Origin: CAZGRP01 sp964527995
Lineage (GTDB): Bacteria > Zhuqueibacterota > Zhuqueibacteria > Oceanimicrobiales > CAZGRP01
Length of the DNA: 24,927 bases
NCBI GenBank assembly: GCA_964527995.1
Contig: CAZGRP010000059.1
Span: 1 to 24,927 of the forward strand
Reading direction: 5' to 3'
A program made the translations under genes and the position numbers. The first letter of the stretch is position 1. The number at the start of each line of letters is the position of its first letter. The notes under the pieces were generated by a model. It worked only from the letters and a program-made list of their open reading frames with translations, did not search any database and was not told the origin of the DNA. Below, in pieces: positions 8,590 to 17,482 of this stretch.

Positions 8590-10584
8590 ATGAAAAAGAT
8601 CGATCTCATATTCGTGTCTCTGGCGTTGGGCTGGCTATCCCCGGCCCTGGCCCAGCGTCAGGCTCTGCCCTTTCTGACCGCCACGACCAACGATAGGGCC
8701 TATATCCTGCTGCTCAAGATCCCGGACGAGACCGAGGGGTTCAATGTCTACCGCAAGGGCCCCGGCGACCGCGACTTTGTGCTCGTTACGCCTCAGCCCA
8801 TCGTGGCGGTGATCGAGCCGATCACCGCGCGCGAAATTCTTGGAGCGGATTATGCCTGGGTGGCCCGTGCCCTGCGCGCAGAAGACGAGTTCGACGTGGT
8901 GCACCGGCTGCGATCCGACCCGGGAGCGGCGGTGGCGGTATCGTTTGCCAGTCTGCGGGCGGCGCGCGTCGCCGGGCGGTTGTTTGTGGATGAAAAGGTG
9001 AAACGCGGCAAGACCTACACCTACCGGGTCGAATTTCTCGATTACGCCGGCACGCGATTGAAAACCGCCGAACGTTCGGTCACCATCCGGGACCGCAGGC
9101 CCCCGGGACCGACAAGAGTGGAGAGCAAGGCGGGCGACAGCGAGGTGCGGGTGTCGTGGGATTTCCCGGCCTACTCGGGCGATCCGGAGGATATTGTCGT
9201 CGGCTTCAACATCTATCGCAAGGCTCCGGCCGGCGACTTCGAAAAGATCAACAGAGTGCTGATCTTGCGGCAGGAGGACTTGAAATACCGCACCGACATA
9301 GCTGTCGAAAACGACCAGACGTACAGCTACTACGTTACTGCTGTCGATTTCATCGGCCGCGAGAGCAAACCTTCCGAGACGGTTACGGCCACGCCGAAAG
9401 ACCTCACACCGCCCAAATTTCCACAGGGATTGAAAATCGTGCCGCAGGAGGGCAAAATCCTGGTCACCTGGAAAATGAACCTCGAGCTCGATCTATCCCA
9501 TTACGACATCTACAAAAGCCTCGACATGAACGAGGGTTATGAAAAAATCAACACCGAGCCCATCCCGGCGGATCAGCCTCGCTACCTGGACGACGATGTT
9601 TACTTTGGCCCGCTGTTCTATTACAAAGTGAGGGCCATCGACCGCGTCGGCAATGAGAGCGAGTTCTCCAATGCCATCTCCGGGCGGCCGGCGGATTCGA
9701 CCGCACCGGCGCCGCCGGACAGCCTCTTCGCCCGCGTAGAAAGTCGTTACGTGACCCTGACCTGGCTTCCACCCGCCGACCGTGACCTTCTCGGTTTTTA
9801 CGTCTATCGCCGCCGCAGCGATCAGGAATTTCTGCGCATTTCCGGGAGGCCGCTGGCGCCCGACAGCCTCACCTTTCAAGACACAGGATACAAACTCAAA
9901 GGCCTGTGGCCGGGGAAGAGCTATGAGTACGGCGTCACGGCGCTGGACAATATGTACAACGAAAGCCCCATGGCCACCATTCAAATCACCGTTCCAGACG
10001 ACGAGCCACCGACCCCGCCGGTGACCAGCTACGCCCGATCCACGCCGGAGGGACTGGTGGAGATCACCTGGCAGCCGAGTATGGCGCTGGATGTGGTTGG
10101 GTATCGCATCTATCGAGGTCAGGACGGAGTGGATCCCATTCTGTTCCTGGAGACCAACGACAGCACTTATGCCACCATCGACTCGACGGCGGAGCGAGGG
10201 AAGTCCTACGCTTACCAGGTGGCTGCGGTCGACGAAGCGGCCAACGAGAGCCTGCGGACCAAGGGCACGATTGTGGTGCCGCGCGACCTGGTTGCTCCCC
10301 CGGCACCGGAGAACGTCAAGGCAGTGGTGGACACGGCCGGTGTTCGGATCACCTGGGACCCTGTCGGTGTGAGCGACCTTGCCGGTTACAACGTCTACCG
10401 CTCGGACATTCCTACCGGCACCGCAGTGAAGCTGACTTCCACGCCCATCCTGGAAACGAGCTTCCGCGATCCCGAAGGCAAAGCCGGCCTTTACTACCGC
10501 GTGTCGTCCCTCGATACGTCGGGGCACGAGAATGCCGAGGGGGAGGCGGTTGAGGCCGTCAAGGCGACCTCGGAGCCAAGGTGA
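8590..10584 (+). CDS. Secreted protein of about six fibronectin type III repeats
   Basis: The product is 664 residues long. The start ATG has a GAGGA ribosome site at 8578-8582 with 7-base spacing. A Sec signal peptide (MKKIDLIFVSLALGWLSPA, cleavage near LA-QRQ at 22) is followed only by FN3-type beta-sandwich repeats. The first is long and divergent (23-171). The others begin near 172, 271, 369, 471 and 566, each opening with a Pro-rich linker and carrying the W-x-P ... D-hydrophobic-x-G-[FY]-x-[VI]-YR signature and a Y-x-[VY]-x-A-[VL]-D strand. No enzyme motif, membrane segment or sorting domain is visible. It lies between the giant protein, which shares FN3-like domains, and the TPR protein, so a scaffold or adaptor role at the cell surface or in the periplasm is likely. 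The partner is unknown. Confidence 0.88.
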   Translation: MKKIDLIFVSLALGWLSPALAQRQALPFLTATTNDRAYILLLKIPDETEGFNVYRKGPGDRDFVLVTPQPIVAVIEPITAREILGADYAWVARALRAEDEFDVVHRLRSDPGAAVAVSFASLRAARVAGRLFVDEKVKRGKTYTYRVEFLDYAGTRLKTAERSVTIRDRRPPGPTRVESKAGDSEVRVSWDFPAYSGDPEDIVVGFNIYRKAPAGDFEKINRVLILRQEDLKYRTDIAVENDQTYSYYVTAVDFIGRESKPSETVTATPKDLTPPKFPQGLKIVPQEGKILVTWKMNLELDLSHYDIYKSLDMNEGYEKINTEPIPADQPRYLDDDVYFGPLFYYKVRAIDRVGNESEFSNAISGRPADSTAPAPPDSLFARVESRYVTLTWLPPADRDLLGFYVYRRRSDQEFLRISGRPLAPDSLTFQDTGYKLKGLWPGKSYEYGVTALDNMYNESPMATIQITVPDDEPPTPPVTSYARSTPEGLVEITWQPSMALDVVGYRIYRGQDGVDPILFLETNDSTYATIDSTAERGKSYAYQVAAVDEAANESLRTKGTIVVPRDLVAPPAPENVKAVVDTAGVRITWDPVGVSDLAGYNVYRSDIPTGTAVKLTSTPILETSFRDPEGKAGLYYRVSSLDTSGHENAEGEAVEAVKATSEPR

Positions 10585-10624
10585 TTGGGCGCTGCGGTGC
10601 GCGGCCTGGGCTGCTGGTGTCGAC

Positions 10625-10770
10625 GGAGTGATGGATTAGTGGAGTCAATGGAGTCAATGGAGTTGAGGGAGTCATGGAGCGATGGAGGATTGGATTGATG
10701 GATTCATGGAGTAATTGCACCCACTTGTGCTCCGTGTCTCTCCAACAATCCAGAACTCCAATACTCCATG
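10625..10770. repeat. Inverted pair of degenerate 8-9-bp tandem arrays (copy 2)
   Basis: Eleven head-to-tail units of 8 or 9 bp, consensus GGAGTNAT, start at 10625, 10633, 10641, 10650, 10659, 10668, 10676, 10684, 10692, 10700 and 10708. They include an exact 9-bp duplication (GGAGTCAAT) at 10641 and 10650. The complementary strand of 10730-10770 carries the same units. The reverse complement of 10730-10770 aligns along most of its length with 10673-10711 and shares the blocks CATGGAG, TGGAG and TGGATTG. This predicts a hairpin of roughly 40 bp with an 18-base loop. It ends 11 bases before the TPR gene's ATG. Confidence 0.8.
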
Positions 10771-10781
10771 TCTTGACGACA

Positions 10782-12821
10782 ATGATGCGATCCGCCTTTC
10801 TGACATTCATTCTCGTTCTTCTCGCCTCGTCACCACTCCGCGCCCAGCCGCCGTGGCAGCTCACCATCGAGGCCGTGGCGCTCTACAAGGACGGTCGCGT
10901 GGACGAAGCGGTGTCGCGCTTGCAGAAGGCCATCGGTCTGGATTCAGCCTTCGTGGATGCCTACATCGCTCTCGGCCAGATCTATGTGCAGACGAGTCGC
11001 CCCAAGCGGGCCGAGAAGATCTTGCGCCAGGCCCTGCGGCATACAATGAGCGACGCACGGATCCACGTGACTCTGGGGGTTGCCTGTTTCGAGCAGCAGC
11101 GCTTCCGTGAAGCGGCCCGGCAGTTCAGCCGTGCCCTCGAATTGGAGCCCAATCACCCACGGGCAGGGGAGCTGCTTTCCCTGTCTCATCTGAACCTTGG
11201 CGTGGAGGCATACGGCCAGGGCCGCAAGACAGAAGCCCTGCGGGAGTTCCGGGCAGCAGCGAAGTTCGACTCCAGCAACGTGAAGGCGTACCGCAACCTG
11301 GCGGTCATCCTCGCCGAGAAGGGTCAGTTTGACCAGGCAAAGAAAGAAGTCCTTCGCGGCTTGAAGGTCAAACCCGGGGACAAGGACCTGCTGAAGATGC
11401 TGGTCCAGCTCTCCCAGCAGCAGAGGGATTTCGAGGGCGCCCTGCATGCTGCCAAGAGACTGCATGAATACCACCCTGACGACCTGCAGGCAGCTTTGCA
11501 ACTGGCCTACCTGTACCGGTTCAACAACCAGGGCGACCGGGCGATTGCGCTGTATCGAACCCTGCTGAAGAAATACCCAAGGGAGAAACGGATCGTCGAC
11601 GAGTTCGCAAATCTGTACGTCGCCCGTGCCGAATATGATGAGGCGATCAAGTTGTACGAACAACTACGCGAGCGCGTGGGGGATGACAAGGCTGTGTATG
11701 AAGACATCGCCCGCATCTCTGTCGCAGCAGAGAAGTATGAGGACGCCAGGGCTGCTTATCGAAAAGCGCTTCGCGGCCGGAGAGACGATGTGGCCATCTA
11801 TCACAAGATCGCTGAGACGTACATGAAGGAAAATCGCCCAGAACAGGCGGCCAGAGTGTACCAGGAAGCACTCAGCCGATTCCCGACGGACTGGAGCTTG
11901 AATCGAGCCCTCGGCCTGGTCTATGAAGGGCTTCGACCTGAAGCGGCTCTTCCGGTCTATGATCGCATGGCACAAATCCAGCCCAACGATCCTTATCCCC
12001 ATGTCCGCCTGGGCGTCGTCTACACCAAGATCGATTCGGTCGACCGCGCTGCGGCGCATTTTCGCAAGGCTGTCGAAATGCAGACCGCGGATCCTCTGGC
12101 TTATCATAACCTCGGCGAACTAACTGCGGAGAAGGGCGATACCACCACCGCCATCCGGTACGAGCGAGAAGCCGTCAGCCGGGCTCTTCAGCAGATTTCC
12201 AGATTGAGGGGCAAGTTCCTGGCCCAACTGCAGAAGAGCAGGGGGCAGATCGATGTGTCACAACTGGACGAGTTCGGCCAGGCTGCTGAGGAGATCCAAA
12301 CCGTGCAGGAGCTGCTGCGGCAGAGCCTGGACAACCTGTTGCAATGGCAAAAGCCGACGTTTCTGGAAGCGGATCTCCAGGAGTTTCTGCAAGACGATCC
12401 CCGGGAGCCGGCGCTGCTGGAGGTTCTCGGACGTGTGTACGAAGAGCAAGGTCAGGACGAAGAGGCACTCAGCGCCTTTCGGCGGCTGGTTCAACTCGAT
12501 GTCAAGAACAAAGCGGGGCATCTCGGCATGGCCCGAATCCTGGAGAGATCGGGAAAGAAGAAGGAGGCCATTCTGGCTTACAAGCGCGCCCTGACCATCG
12601 ACAACAGAGACGCTGATATCTATGACAGGTTGATCCGTCTTTACGAGCGCAACGGCAAAATCGCCCAGTTGGCCGATGAGTGGCTTTTCCAGGCGAAGGC
12701 CGATCCCGGGAACGTCGTGTTGTTGGAGAATTTGCTGGTGGTCTTGAAGAAAGCAGGAAGGGATCAAGATCTGCCGTATATCGAAGCCCTCCTGGAAGAG
12801 GCGACATCGTCCACCCAATGA
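10782..12821 (+). CDS. Periplasmic tetratricopeptide repeat protein
   Basis: The product is 679 residues from the ATG at 10782 (a second ATG follows at 10785). This start is chosen because it opens directly with a Sec signal peptide (MMRSAFLTFILVLLASSPLRA, cleavage before QPPW). An upstream in-frame ATG at 10674 would read through the intergenic repeat. There is no clear Shine-Dalgarno site. From about residue 25 to 455 the protein is continuous TPR helix pairs with the A-x-x-x-G-x-x-x-x-A spacing. Residues about 460-536 form a charged helical insert. TPRs resume from about 540 to 670. TPR solenoids bind other proteins; here the likely partners are the exported products of the neighbouring genes, but nothing in the sequence names one. 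The stop lies 77 bases before the barrel gene, so the two are probably co-transcribed. Confidence 0.9.
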   Translation: MMRSAFLTFILVLLASSPLRAQPPWQLTIEAVALYKDGRVDEAVSRLQKAIGLDSAFVDAYIALGQIYVQTSRPKRAEKILRQALRHTMSDARIHVTLGVACFEQQRFREAARQFSRALELEPNHPRAGELLSLSHLNLGVEAYGQGRKTEALREFRAAAKFDSSNVKAYRNLAVILAEKGQFDQAKKEVLRGLKVKPGDKDLLKMLVQLSQQQRDFEGALHAAKRLHEYHPDDLQAALQLAYLYRFNNQGDRAIALYRTLLKKYPREKRIVDEFANLYVARAEYDEAIKLYEQLRERVGDDKAVYEDIARISVAAEKYEDARAAYRKALRGRRDDVAIYHKIAETYMKENRPEQAARVYQEALSRFPTDWSLNRALGLVYEGLRPEAALPVYDRMAQIQPNDPYPHVRLGVVYTKIDSVDRAAAHFRKAVEMQTADPLAYHNLGELTAEKGDTTTAIRYEREAVSRALQQISRLRGKFLAQLQKSRGQIDVSQLDEFGQAAEEIQTVQELLRQSLDNLLQWQKPTFLEADLQEFLQDDPREPALLEVLGRVYEEQGQDEEALSAFRRLVQLDVKNKAGHLGMARILERSGKKKEAILAYKRALTIDNRDADIYDRLIRLYERNGKIAQLADEWLFQAKADPGNVVLLENLLVVLKKAGRDQDLPYIEALLEEATSSTQ

Positions 12822-12898
12822 CTCACATCGCTGGCCGTGAATCATCTCCGTCTGGGGGTCCGAGGAGATTTTCGCCAGGATCGAGAGGTGTTGTTGCG

Positions 12899-14533
12899 AT
12901 GAAACGAGAAGACATCCAGCGAGTACTGCTGTGCCGGTCGCTGCTCATCTTGGCACTGCTGATCGCCGCCAGAGCGACGGCGCAAAGCACTTCCCGGCCG
13001 CTTACATTTTCTGGCAGCGTCGGTATCTACATGGAGGATTACCAGAGATTTGGCCAGCCGCGCCGAAGGCCACCGCAAACGGCACGCTTCTACTTTCGTC
13101 CTTCCTTGCGACTCTTTGGCGTGCAGACCGGTTTGAACCTTGACCTTTTCTTGACCACGGAGCAAACTCGGGTGGCCCAGCAGCTGAATACGATTGGGCT
13201 GGAGCCGGCCTGGTCCTGGGGCGGGCTGAGTCTCGGCGACTTCTATCCCACGTTCTCCGCCTTCACACTGAATAACATTCGCGTGCGTGGCATGGGCTTG
13301 AAGCTGAATCCCGGCCTTCTGCGTTTCTCCGTGGCAGCAGGGGAGACCCAGAGAGCCTCGACGAAGAAGGGGGCCGAGGCCTACCGCAGAATGCTGTACG
13401 CGGTTCGCGTGGGCGTCGGCAAAAGCAGTGGCAGTTATCTGGACGTGAATCTGGTCAAGGCTGAAGACATAACCGGATCCTTGGACAGCAGTCCTGACCT
13501 CAGGATCTCACCTCAGGAGAATCTCGTGGCCAGTGTGGCCAGCAGATTGAGCCTCTTCCGGAATCGACTCCAAATGTCGGGCGAATTCGCTGCCTCAGGG
13601 CATACCCGCGACCGCCGTAGCGAGCTTTACGAGGAAGAGCGGATTCCGAATTTCATCACTTCTATCTTCACGCCGAGGCTGAGCACCAAAGTCGACTATG
13701 CCTATGCCGCCGACGCCAGAGTGGAGCTGCGCACCCTGTCGCTCGGTGGTGGCGTACGGTACGTCGGCCCGGGCTATACCACTTTGGGAGTTTCCTCGAT
13801 GTTCAACGACCTGAAGGAGGTGCACGCCGATGGCACGGTGCGGCTGTTCCGAAACCGCTTTTCACTCCGCAGCGCCTTCGCCACGCAGTGGGATAACCTG
13901 CTGGGCCAGAAGCGGTCCACCACCCAACGGCAGCGCGCCTCTTTCAATCTCACTATGCTTCCGGTCAAGGCCCTGAACACGAATTTCAGTCTGCTTCTTT
14001 CTACCATGAAGAATGGTGCTTCTGCCGACAGTGTGCGGATTGACTTCTACTCCGTTTCGGCGAATGGTTCCATGGGTCTGACGTTCCCGCAGGGTTCAAT
14101 CATCCAGTCTGTGCGGATAGCCGGGGCGTACTCGCTGTCCGAGAACGGCAATCGGTTGTTTCGCAGGCAGCGGCTGGAGAGCCATCGATTGAGTGCGTCT
14201 CTCCAGGTCAGGATGCCATTCTCTCTTGTCTTCAGCCCGGCGGCAGCGGTCGTTCGCACGAAAACGGGCACAGCTTCATGGAATTGGATCCGGACGGTCG
14301 AAGGAGCCCTTTCCCGGGCCCGGCCCGGCCGGCTGTCTCCTTCGCTGCGGGCCAGTTACAATGATGGCAGCGGAGCTGTGTCCTATCGCGCCACCGTGCG
14401 GGTGGATTATCGCGTCACGAGAAGGGGGACGATTGCCTTCAACACCCGGATAGCGAACTATCTATCCGAATCGCACACGGCAAAATCGTATTTGGAAATT
14501 GTCAGTAGTCTGAGCTATACTCAGAGGTTTTGA
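12899..14533 (+). CDS. Outer-membrane beta-barrel protein
   Basis: The product is 544 residues. The ATG at 12899 is preceded by a GAGAGGTG ribosome site and opens a Sec signal peptide with a hydrophobic core (LLILALLIAARATA, then QSTS). An in-frame extension to 12680 would overlap the TPR gene and hide the signal, so I reject it. The mature protein is made of alternating polar/hydrophobic strands with many aromatic residues and Gly/Asn-rich turns. It ends SLSYTQRF, a C-terminal aromatic beta-signal of the kind recognised by the BAM assembly machinery. No plug, TonB box, OmpA or PorP/SprF signature is evident. It probably spans the outer membrane and may anchor or export the cluster's large proteins; that role is inference. 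Similar unnamed barrels occur as predicted OMPs in FCB bacteria. Confidence 0.82.
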   Translation: MKREDIQRVLLCRSLLILALLIAARATAQSTSRPLTFSGSVGIYMEDYQRFGQPRRRPPQTARFYFRPSLRLFGVQTGLNLDLFLTTEQTRVAQQLNTIGLEPAWSWGGLSLGDFYPTFSAFTLNNIRVRGMGLKLNPGLLRFSVAAGETQRASTKKGAEAYRRMLYAVRVGVGKSSGSYLDVNLVKAEDITGSLDSSPDLRISPQENLVASVASRLSLFRNRLQMSGEFAASGHTRDRRSELYEEERIPNFITSIFTPRLSTKVDYAYAADARVELRTLSLGGGVRYVGPGYTTLGVSSMFNDLKEVHADGTVRLFRNRFSLRSAFATQWDNLLGQKRSTTQRQRASFNLTMLPVKALNTNFSLLLSTMKNGASADSVRIDFYSVSANGSMGLTFPQGSIIQSVRIAGAYSLSENGNRLFRRQRLESHRLSASLQVRMPFSLVFSPAAAVVRTKTGTASWNWIRTVEGALSRARPGRLSPSLRASYNDGSGAVSYRATVRVDYRVTRRGTIAFNTRIANYLSESHTAKSYLEIVSSLSYTQRF

Positions 14534-14971
14534 GAAAGCTTGGACCCTGGTCCGAGTCTCCAATCTACGCAAACGCCTTTTATCTGATAGGTGCATCATC
14601 GGGACTCATCATCGGTCTTGCTGGCCTGTTTCTGCTGAACCGGACAACGGGACAGGTCACTCGATTGGCGCCGCGGGAGGATCAGGACAACGTCAACCTA
14701 CCGGGCTCGGCCTGGAACGCTGCCACCGGCCGTATCGTCTTCGCTTCCGATCGAGCGGAGGCCGACGATCTGTGGTGGATCGCACCGAACAACTCGGATT
14801 TCCGCCGGGTGATCTCGCACTCGGGCCCAGCCTGATATGTCGAGCCATCCTGGGCGCCCGAGGGCAGCCGCAGCCTTTTTCAGCGGCGGCCTCCCCGGCT
14901 CGGACGGTTGGAACATCTACATCATGGCACCGGGTGGAAGCGACCTGCAGCCCGTGACGGGTTTCGAGTGA
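14530..14971 (+). pseudogene. Decayed TolB/WD40-like beta-propeller gene fragment
   Basis: From 14530 a 101-codon frame, whose first codon overlaps the barrel stop, reads recognisable PD40/TolB propeller sequence: LFLLNRTTGQVTRL, then GRIVFASDR, then DLWWIAPN. It stops at a TGA (14833-14835) immediately before EPSWAPEGSR in the same frame, which is the next propeller strand. After a T-rich run near 14874-14880 the homology moves to the +1 frame (SGGLPGSDGWNIYIMAPGG, then LQPVTGFE) and ends at 14969-14971. The frame is thus broken by one nonsense codon (possibly CGA to TGA) and one +1 shift. The remnant, about 147 codons, is far shorter than a normal propeller of 300 or more residues. The first 30 codons show no propeller match. 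Sequencing error could explain one lesion but hardly all of them. Confidence 0.65.
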
Positions 14972-15071
14972 AGAAGATCCTCCTGTTGAGATAATTCCAG
15001 CAGGGACGGGTCGCAAGGATCTTTCCATTTGGCTCGCGGCGAATGCAGACTTACTCCAAGGAGGCGTAACG

Positions 15072-17306
15072 ATGAAATCGAGACTTCTTCTGACCGCGCT
15101 GTGTCTCGTGTTGGCAGCGCAAGTCGCGTGGGCTCAGATTCCCCAAACCATCAGCTACCAGGGTGTTTTGACGGACGCCAGCGGTAGCGCGGTGCCGGAC
15201 GGTAGCTACAGCCTCACCTTTCGAATGTACGATGCGGCGACGGGCGGCGCAGCGCTGTGGACGGAGGGGCAGTTGGTACGGGTGCGTGGTGGGGTCTTCA
15301 ATGCCATTTTGGGCAGCGCGACGCCCCTCGACCTGCCCTTCGATAGGCCGTACTGGCTTGGAGTCACGGTTGGAACTGGCTCGGAACTGACACCACGGGT
15401 GCCACTGACAGCTTCCGCTTATAGCCTGGGTGCTCGTACCTTGCCTGACAGCGCGGTCACGACCGCCAAGATTGCAGACGGGGCGGTGACCCCTGCAAAG
15501 ATCAGTACGGCCGGCGCTTCGAACGGCCAGGCCCTGATATTCGACGGTAGCCGTGTGGTATGGCAGACTCCACCGTCGAGCGCCGGGGATATTACTGCCG
15601 TCTTGGCCGTTGGAGGTCTGTCAGGCGGCGGCACCTCAGGGGATGTGACGCTCTCGATTGCGGACAGCGGGGTGACCAGCAGCATGATCCAAGTCGGGGC
15701 AGTGACCAACGCGAATCTGGCTGGCGACGCGGTCACGGGCGACAAGATCGAGGATGGCTCGGTAGGCACGGCTGATCTTGCAGATGGTGCGGTAACCTTG
15801 GCGAAGATCGACACCACAGGTGCCTCGGCTGACCAGGCCCTGATGTTCAACGGCACGAGCCCGGTGTGGCAGACTCCTGCCAGTGGTGGCGGCGGGGATA
15901 TCACCGCCGTGCTGGCCGGTGGCGGGCTGGCCGGAGGAGGGACGTCGGGAGAGGTGACCCTCTCGATTGCGAACAATGGCGTTACCAGCGGCATGATTCA
16001 AGACGGTCAGGTAGGCAACGCCGATCTTGCCAGCAACGCGGTGACAGGCGACAAGATCGCCGATGCCGCCATCGCCGCCGCCGATCTGGCCGACGGCGCC
16101 GTCACCTCGGCCAAGATACAGAATGGGGCTGTGAGCACGGCGGACCTTGCCGATCAGGCGGTGACGACCGCGAAAATCGACCCGACGGGCGCATCGACCG
16201 ACCAGGCCCTGATGTTCGATGGAACGAATGTGGTGTGGCAGACCCCGCCGACCAGTGGCGGAGACATCACGGCGGTCAATGCTGGCACCGGACTGGCAGG
16301 GGGTGGCGCCTCTGGGGATGTGACGCTGTCGATCGCCGACAATGGCGTCACCAGTGCCAAGATCGCAGATGGCACGGTGGCGACAACGGACCTTGCCAAC
16401 AACGCGGTGACCTCAGTCAAAATCCAGGACGGTCAGGTGGGCAACGCAGATCTGGCCAACAATGCGGTGACTTCGGCAAAGATCCAGGACGGCGAGATCG
16501 TAGGCAATGACATCAATGGATCGACCACGATCAGCGTAGCAAAACTCGAAGCGGGCGGCTCATCGACATTCGACGCGGCGGTCTTCGGCCAGAGCAACAG
16601 CGGCTATGGTGTGTATGCGACCACGAACGGTGGAAGCAGCGTAGCCGGCGTCTTCGGCTCCTCCACCGGCCTCTTCGGCACCGGCGTACTGGGCAAGGCC
16701 GACAACGGGGATAACGCCTACGGCGTGTGGGGTCAAAGCACGGTGGGGTATGCAGGCTACTTCACCGGCAACGTCAACATCACTGGCGTGCTTTCCAAGG
16801 GCGCCGGGTCCTTCAAGATTGACCACCCTCTGGATCCGGCAAACAAGTTCCTCTACCACTCCTTTGTCGAGAGCCCCGACATGATGAACATCTACAACGG
16901 CAATGTGACCCTTGATGCCAAGGGAGAGGCCTGGGTGGAGATGCCGGATTGGTTCGAAGCGTTGAATCGCGACTTCCGCTACCAGCTCACGGCCATCGGC
17001 GCTCCGGGGCCGGATCTCTACGTGGCTGAAGAGATCGCCGGCAATCGCTTCAAGATCGCCGGTGGAGCACCCGGCGTGAAAGTCTCGTGGCAGGTGACCG
17101 GCATCCGTCAAGATCCTTTCGCCAACGCCCATCGCATTCCTGTGGAAGAGGAAAAGCCGGTGCGGGAGCGCGGTTTCTACCTGCACCCGGAGTTATACGG
17201 CCAGCCTCTAGAGCGCAGCGTCGATTGGGCCAGGCGTCCGGAGGTGATGCGCATGATGAAGCTTATGCAGGAACAGCCGCAGAAACTGCCGCGGCAGAAG
17301 CCGTGA
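15072..17306 (+). CDS. Secreted tail-fibre-like repeat protein
   Basis: The product is 744 residues with a strong ribosome site, AAGGAGG at 15058-15064, before the ATG. Residues 1-21 are a Sec signal peptide (ends VAWA, then QIPQ). Residues 22-118 match a conserved head found in bacterial surface proteins (QTISYQGVLTD, PYWLGVTVG, PLTASAYSLGA). About 120-495 is a repeat stalk of short AVT-x-x-KI-x-DG and ADLA units alternating with a larger module. That module (QAL-[IM]-F-x-G, VWQTP, GDITAV, VTLSI) recurs at residues 153, 255 and 378. Residues 500-560 carry GVYG/GVWG-type glycine turns. About 575-710 is a compact C-terminal domain starting FKIDHPLDP. The layout resembles phage tail fibres (head, trimeric stalk, tip), but no phage genes are nearby. 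There is no T9SS sorting domain and no S74 chaperone motif. It is probably an extracellular fibre; the receptor is unknown. Confidence 0.8.
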   Translation: MKSRLLLTALCLVLAAQVAWAQIPQTISYQGVLTDASGSAVPDGSYSLTFRMYDAATGGAALWTEGQLVRVRGGVFNAILGSATPLDLPFDRPYWLGVTVGTGSELTPRVPLTASAYSLGARTLPDSAVTTAKIADGAVTPAKISTAGASNGQALIFDGSRVVWQTPPSSAGDITAVLAVGGLSGGGTSGDVTLSIADSGVTSSMIQVGAVTNANLAGDAVTGDKIEDGSVGTADLADGAVTLAKIDTTGASADQALMFNGTSPVWQTPASGGGGDITAVLAGGGLAGGGTSGEVTLSIANNGVTSGMIQDGQVGNADLASNAVTGDKIADAAIAAADLADGAVTSAKIQNGAVSTADLADQAVTTAKIDPTGASTDQALMFDGTNVVWQTPPTSGGDITAVNAGTGLAGGGASGDVTLSIADNGVTSAKIADGTVATTDLANNAVTSVKIQDGQVGNADLANNAVTSAKIQDGEIVGNDINGSTTISVAKLEAGGSSTFDAAVFGQSNSGYGVYATTNGGSSVAGVFGSSTGLFGTGVLGKADNGDNAYGVWGQSTVGYAGYFTGNVNITGVLSKGAGSFKIDHPLDPANKFLYHSFVESPDMMNIYNGNVTLDAKGEAWVEMPDWFEALNRDFRYQLTAIGAPGPDLYVAEEIAGNRFKIAGGAPGVKVSWQVTGIRQDPFANAHRIPVEEEKPVRERGFYLHPELYGQPLERSVDWARRPEVMRMMKLMQEQPQKLPRQKP
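15528..16500 (+). repeat. Three internal modules in the stalk of the fibre-like gene
   Basis: A module coding for QAL-x-F-x-G through VTLSIADNGVTS begins at 15528, 15834 and 16203. The spacing is 306 and 369 bp, a difference of 63 bp or 21 codons. The copies differ at many synonymous sites, so the array is old and selected at the protein level rather than freshly amplified. Between modules lie variable numbers of short AVT-x-x-KI units. Confidence 0.8.
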
Positions 17307-17482
17307 AAGCAACGCACTCTTGTGGGTGAACACTTCCATGATGAGGAGGGGTATCGAGTTGGTTCGACGGCAGCGGCTCAAGGTCGGCCGCAGGTGATCA
17401 CGGTGGGTTCTGCCGCTGTGGTTGCAAGACCAGGGGTAGCAGACGAAGTCGAGTTGTGATGACTTTTCCAAGGAGAAGAGCA

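Noticed and set aside
10674..10781. Upstream ATG extending the TPR protein by 36 residues
   Set aside because: The extension translates the intergenic 8-bp repeat and would bury the signal peptide that starts at 10782.
12680..12898. Upstream start extending the outer-membrane barrel by 73 residues
   Set aside because: It overlaps the TPR gene in another frame and hides the signal peptide; 12899 has its own ribosome site.
14974..15023. Inverted repeat AAGATCCT/AGGATCTT after the propeller pseudogene, as a terminator
   Set aside because: The loop is 34 bases and only a short T-run follows; too weak to call.
15480..16500. Regular repeats resembling a CRISPR or minisatellite
   Set aside because: The repeats are in frame, differ mostly at synonymous positions and encode a fibre stalk; there are no constant short repeats with unique spacers.
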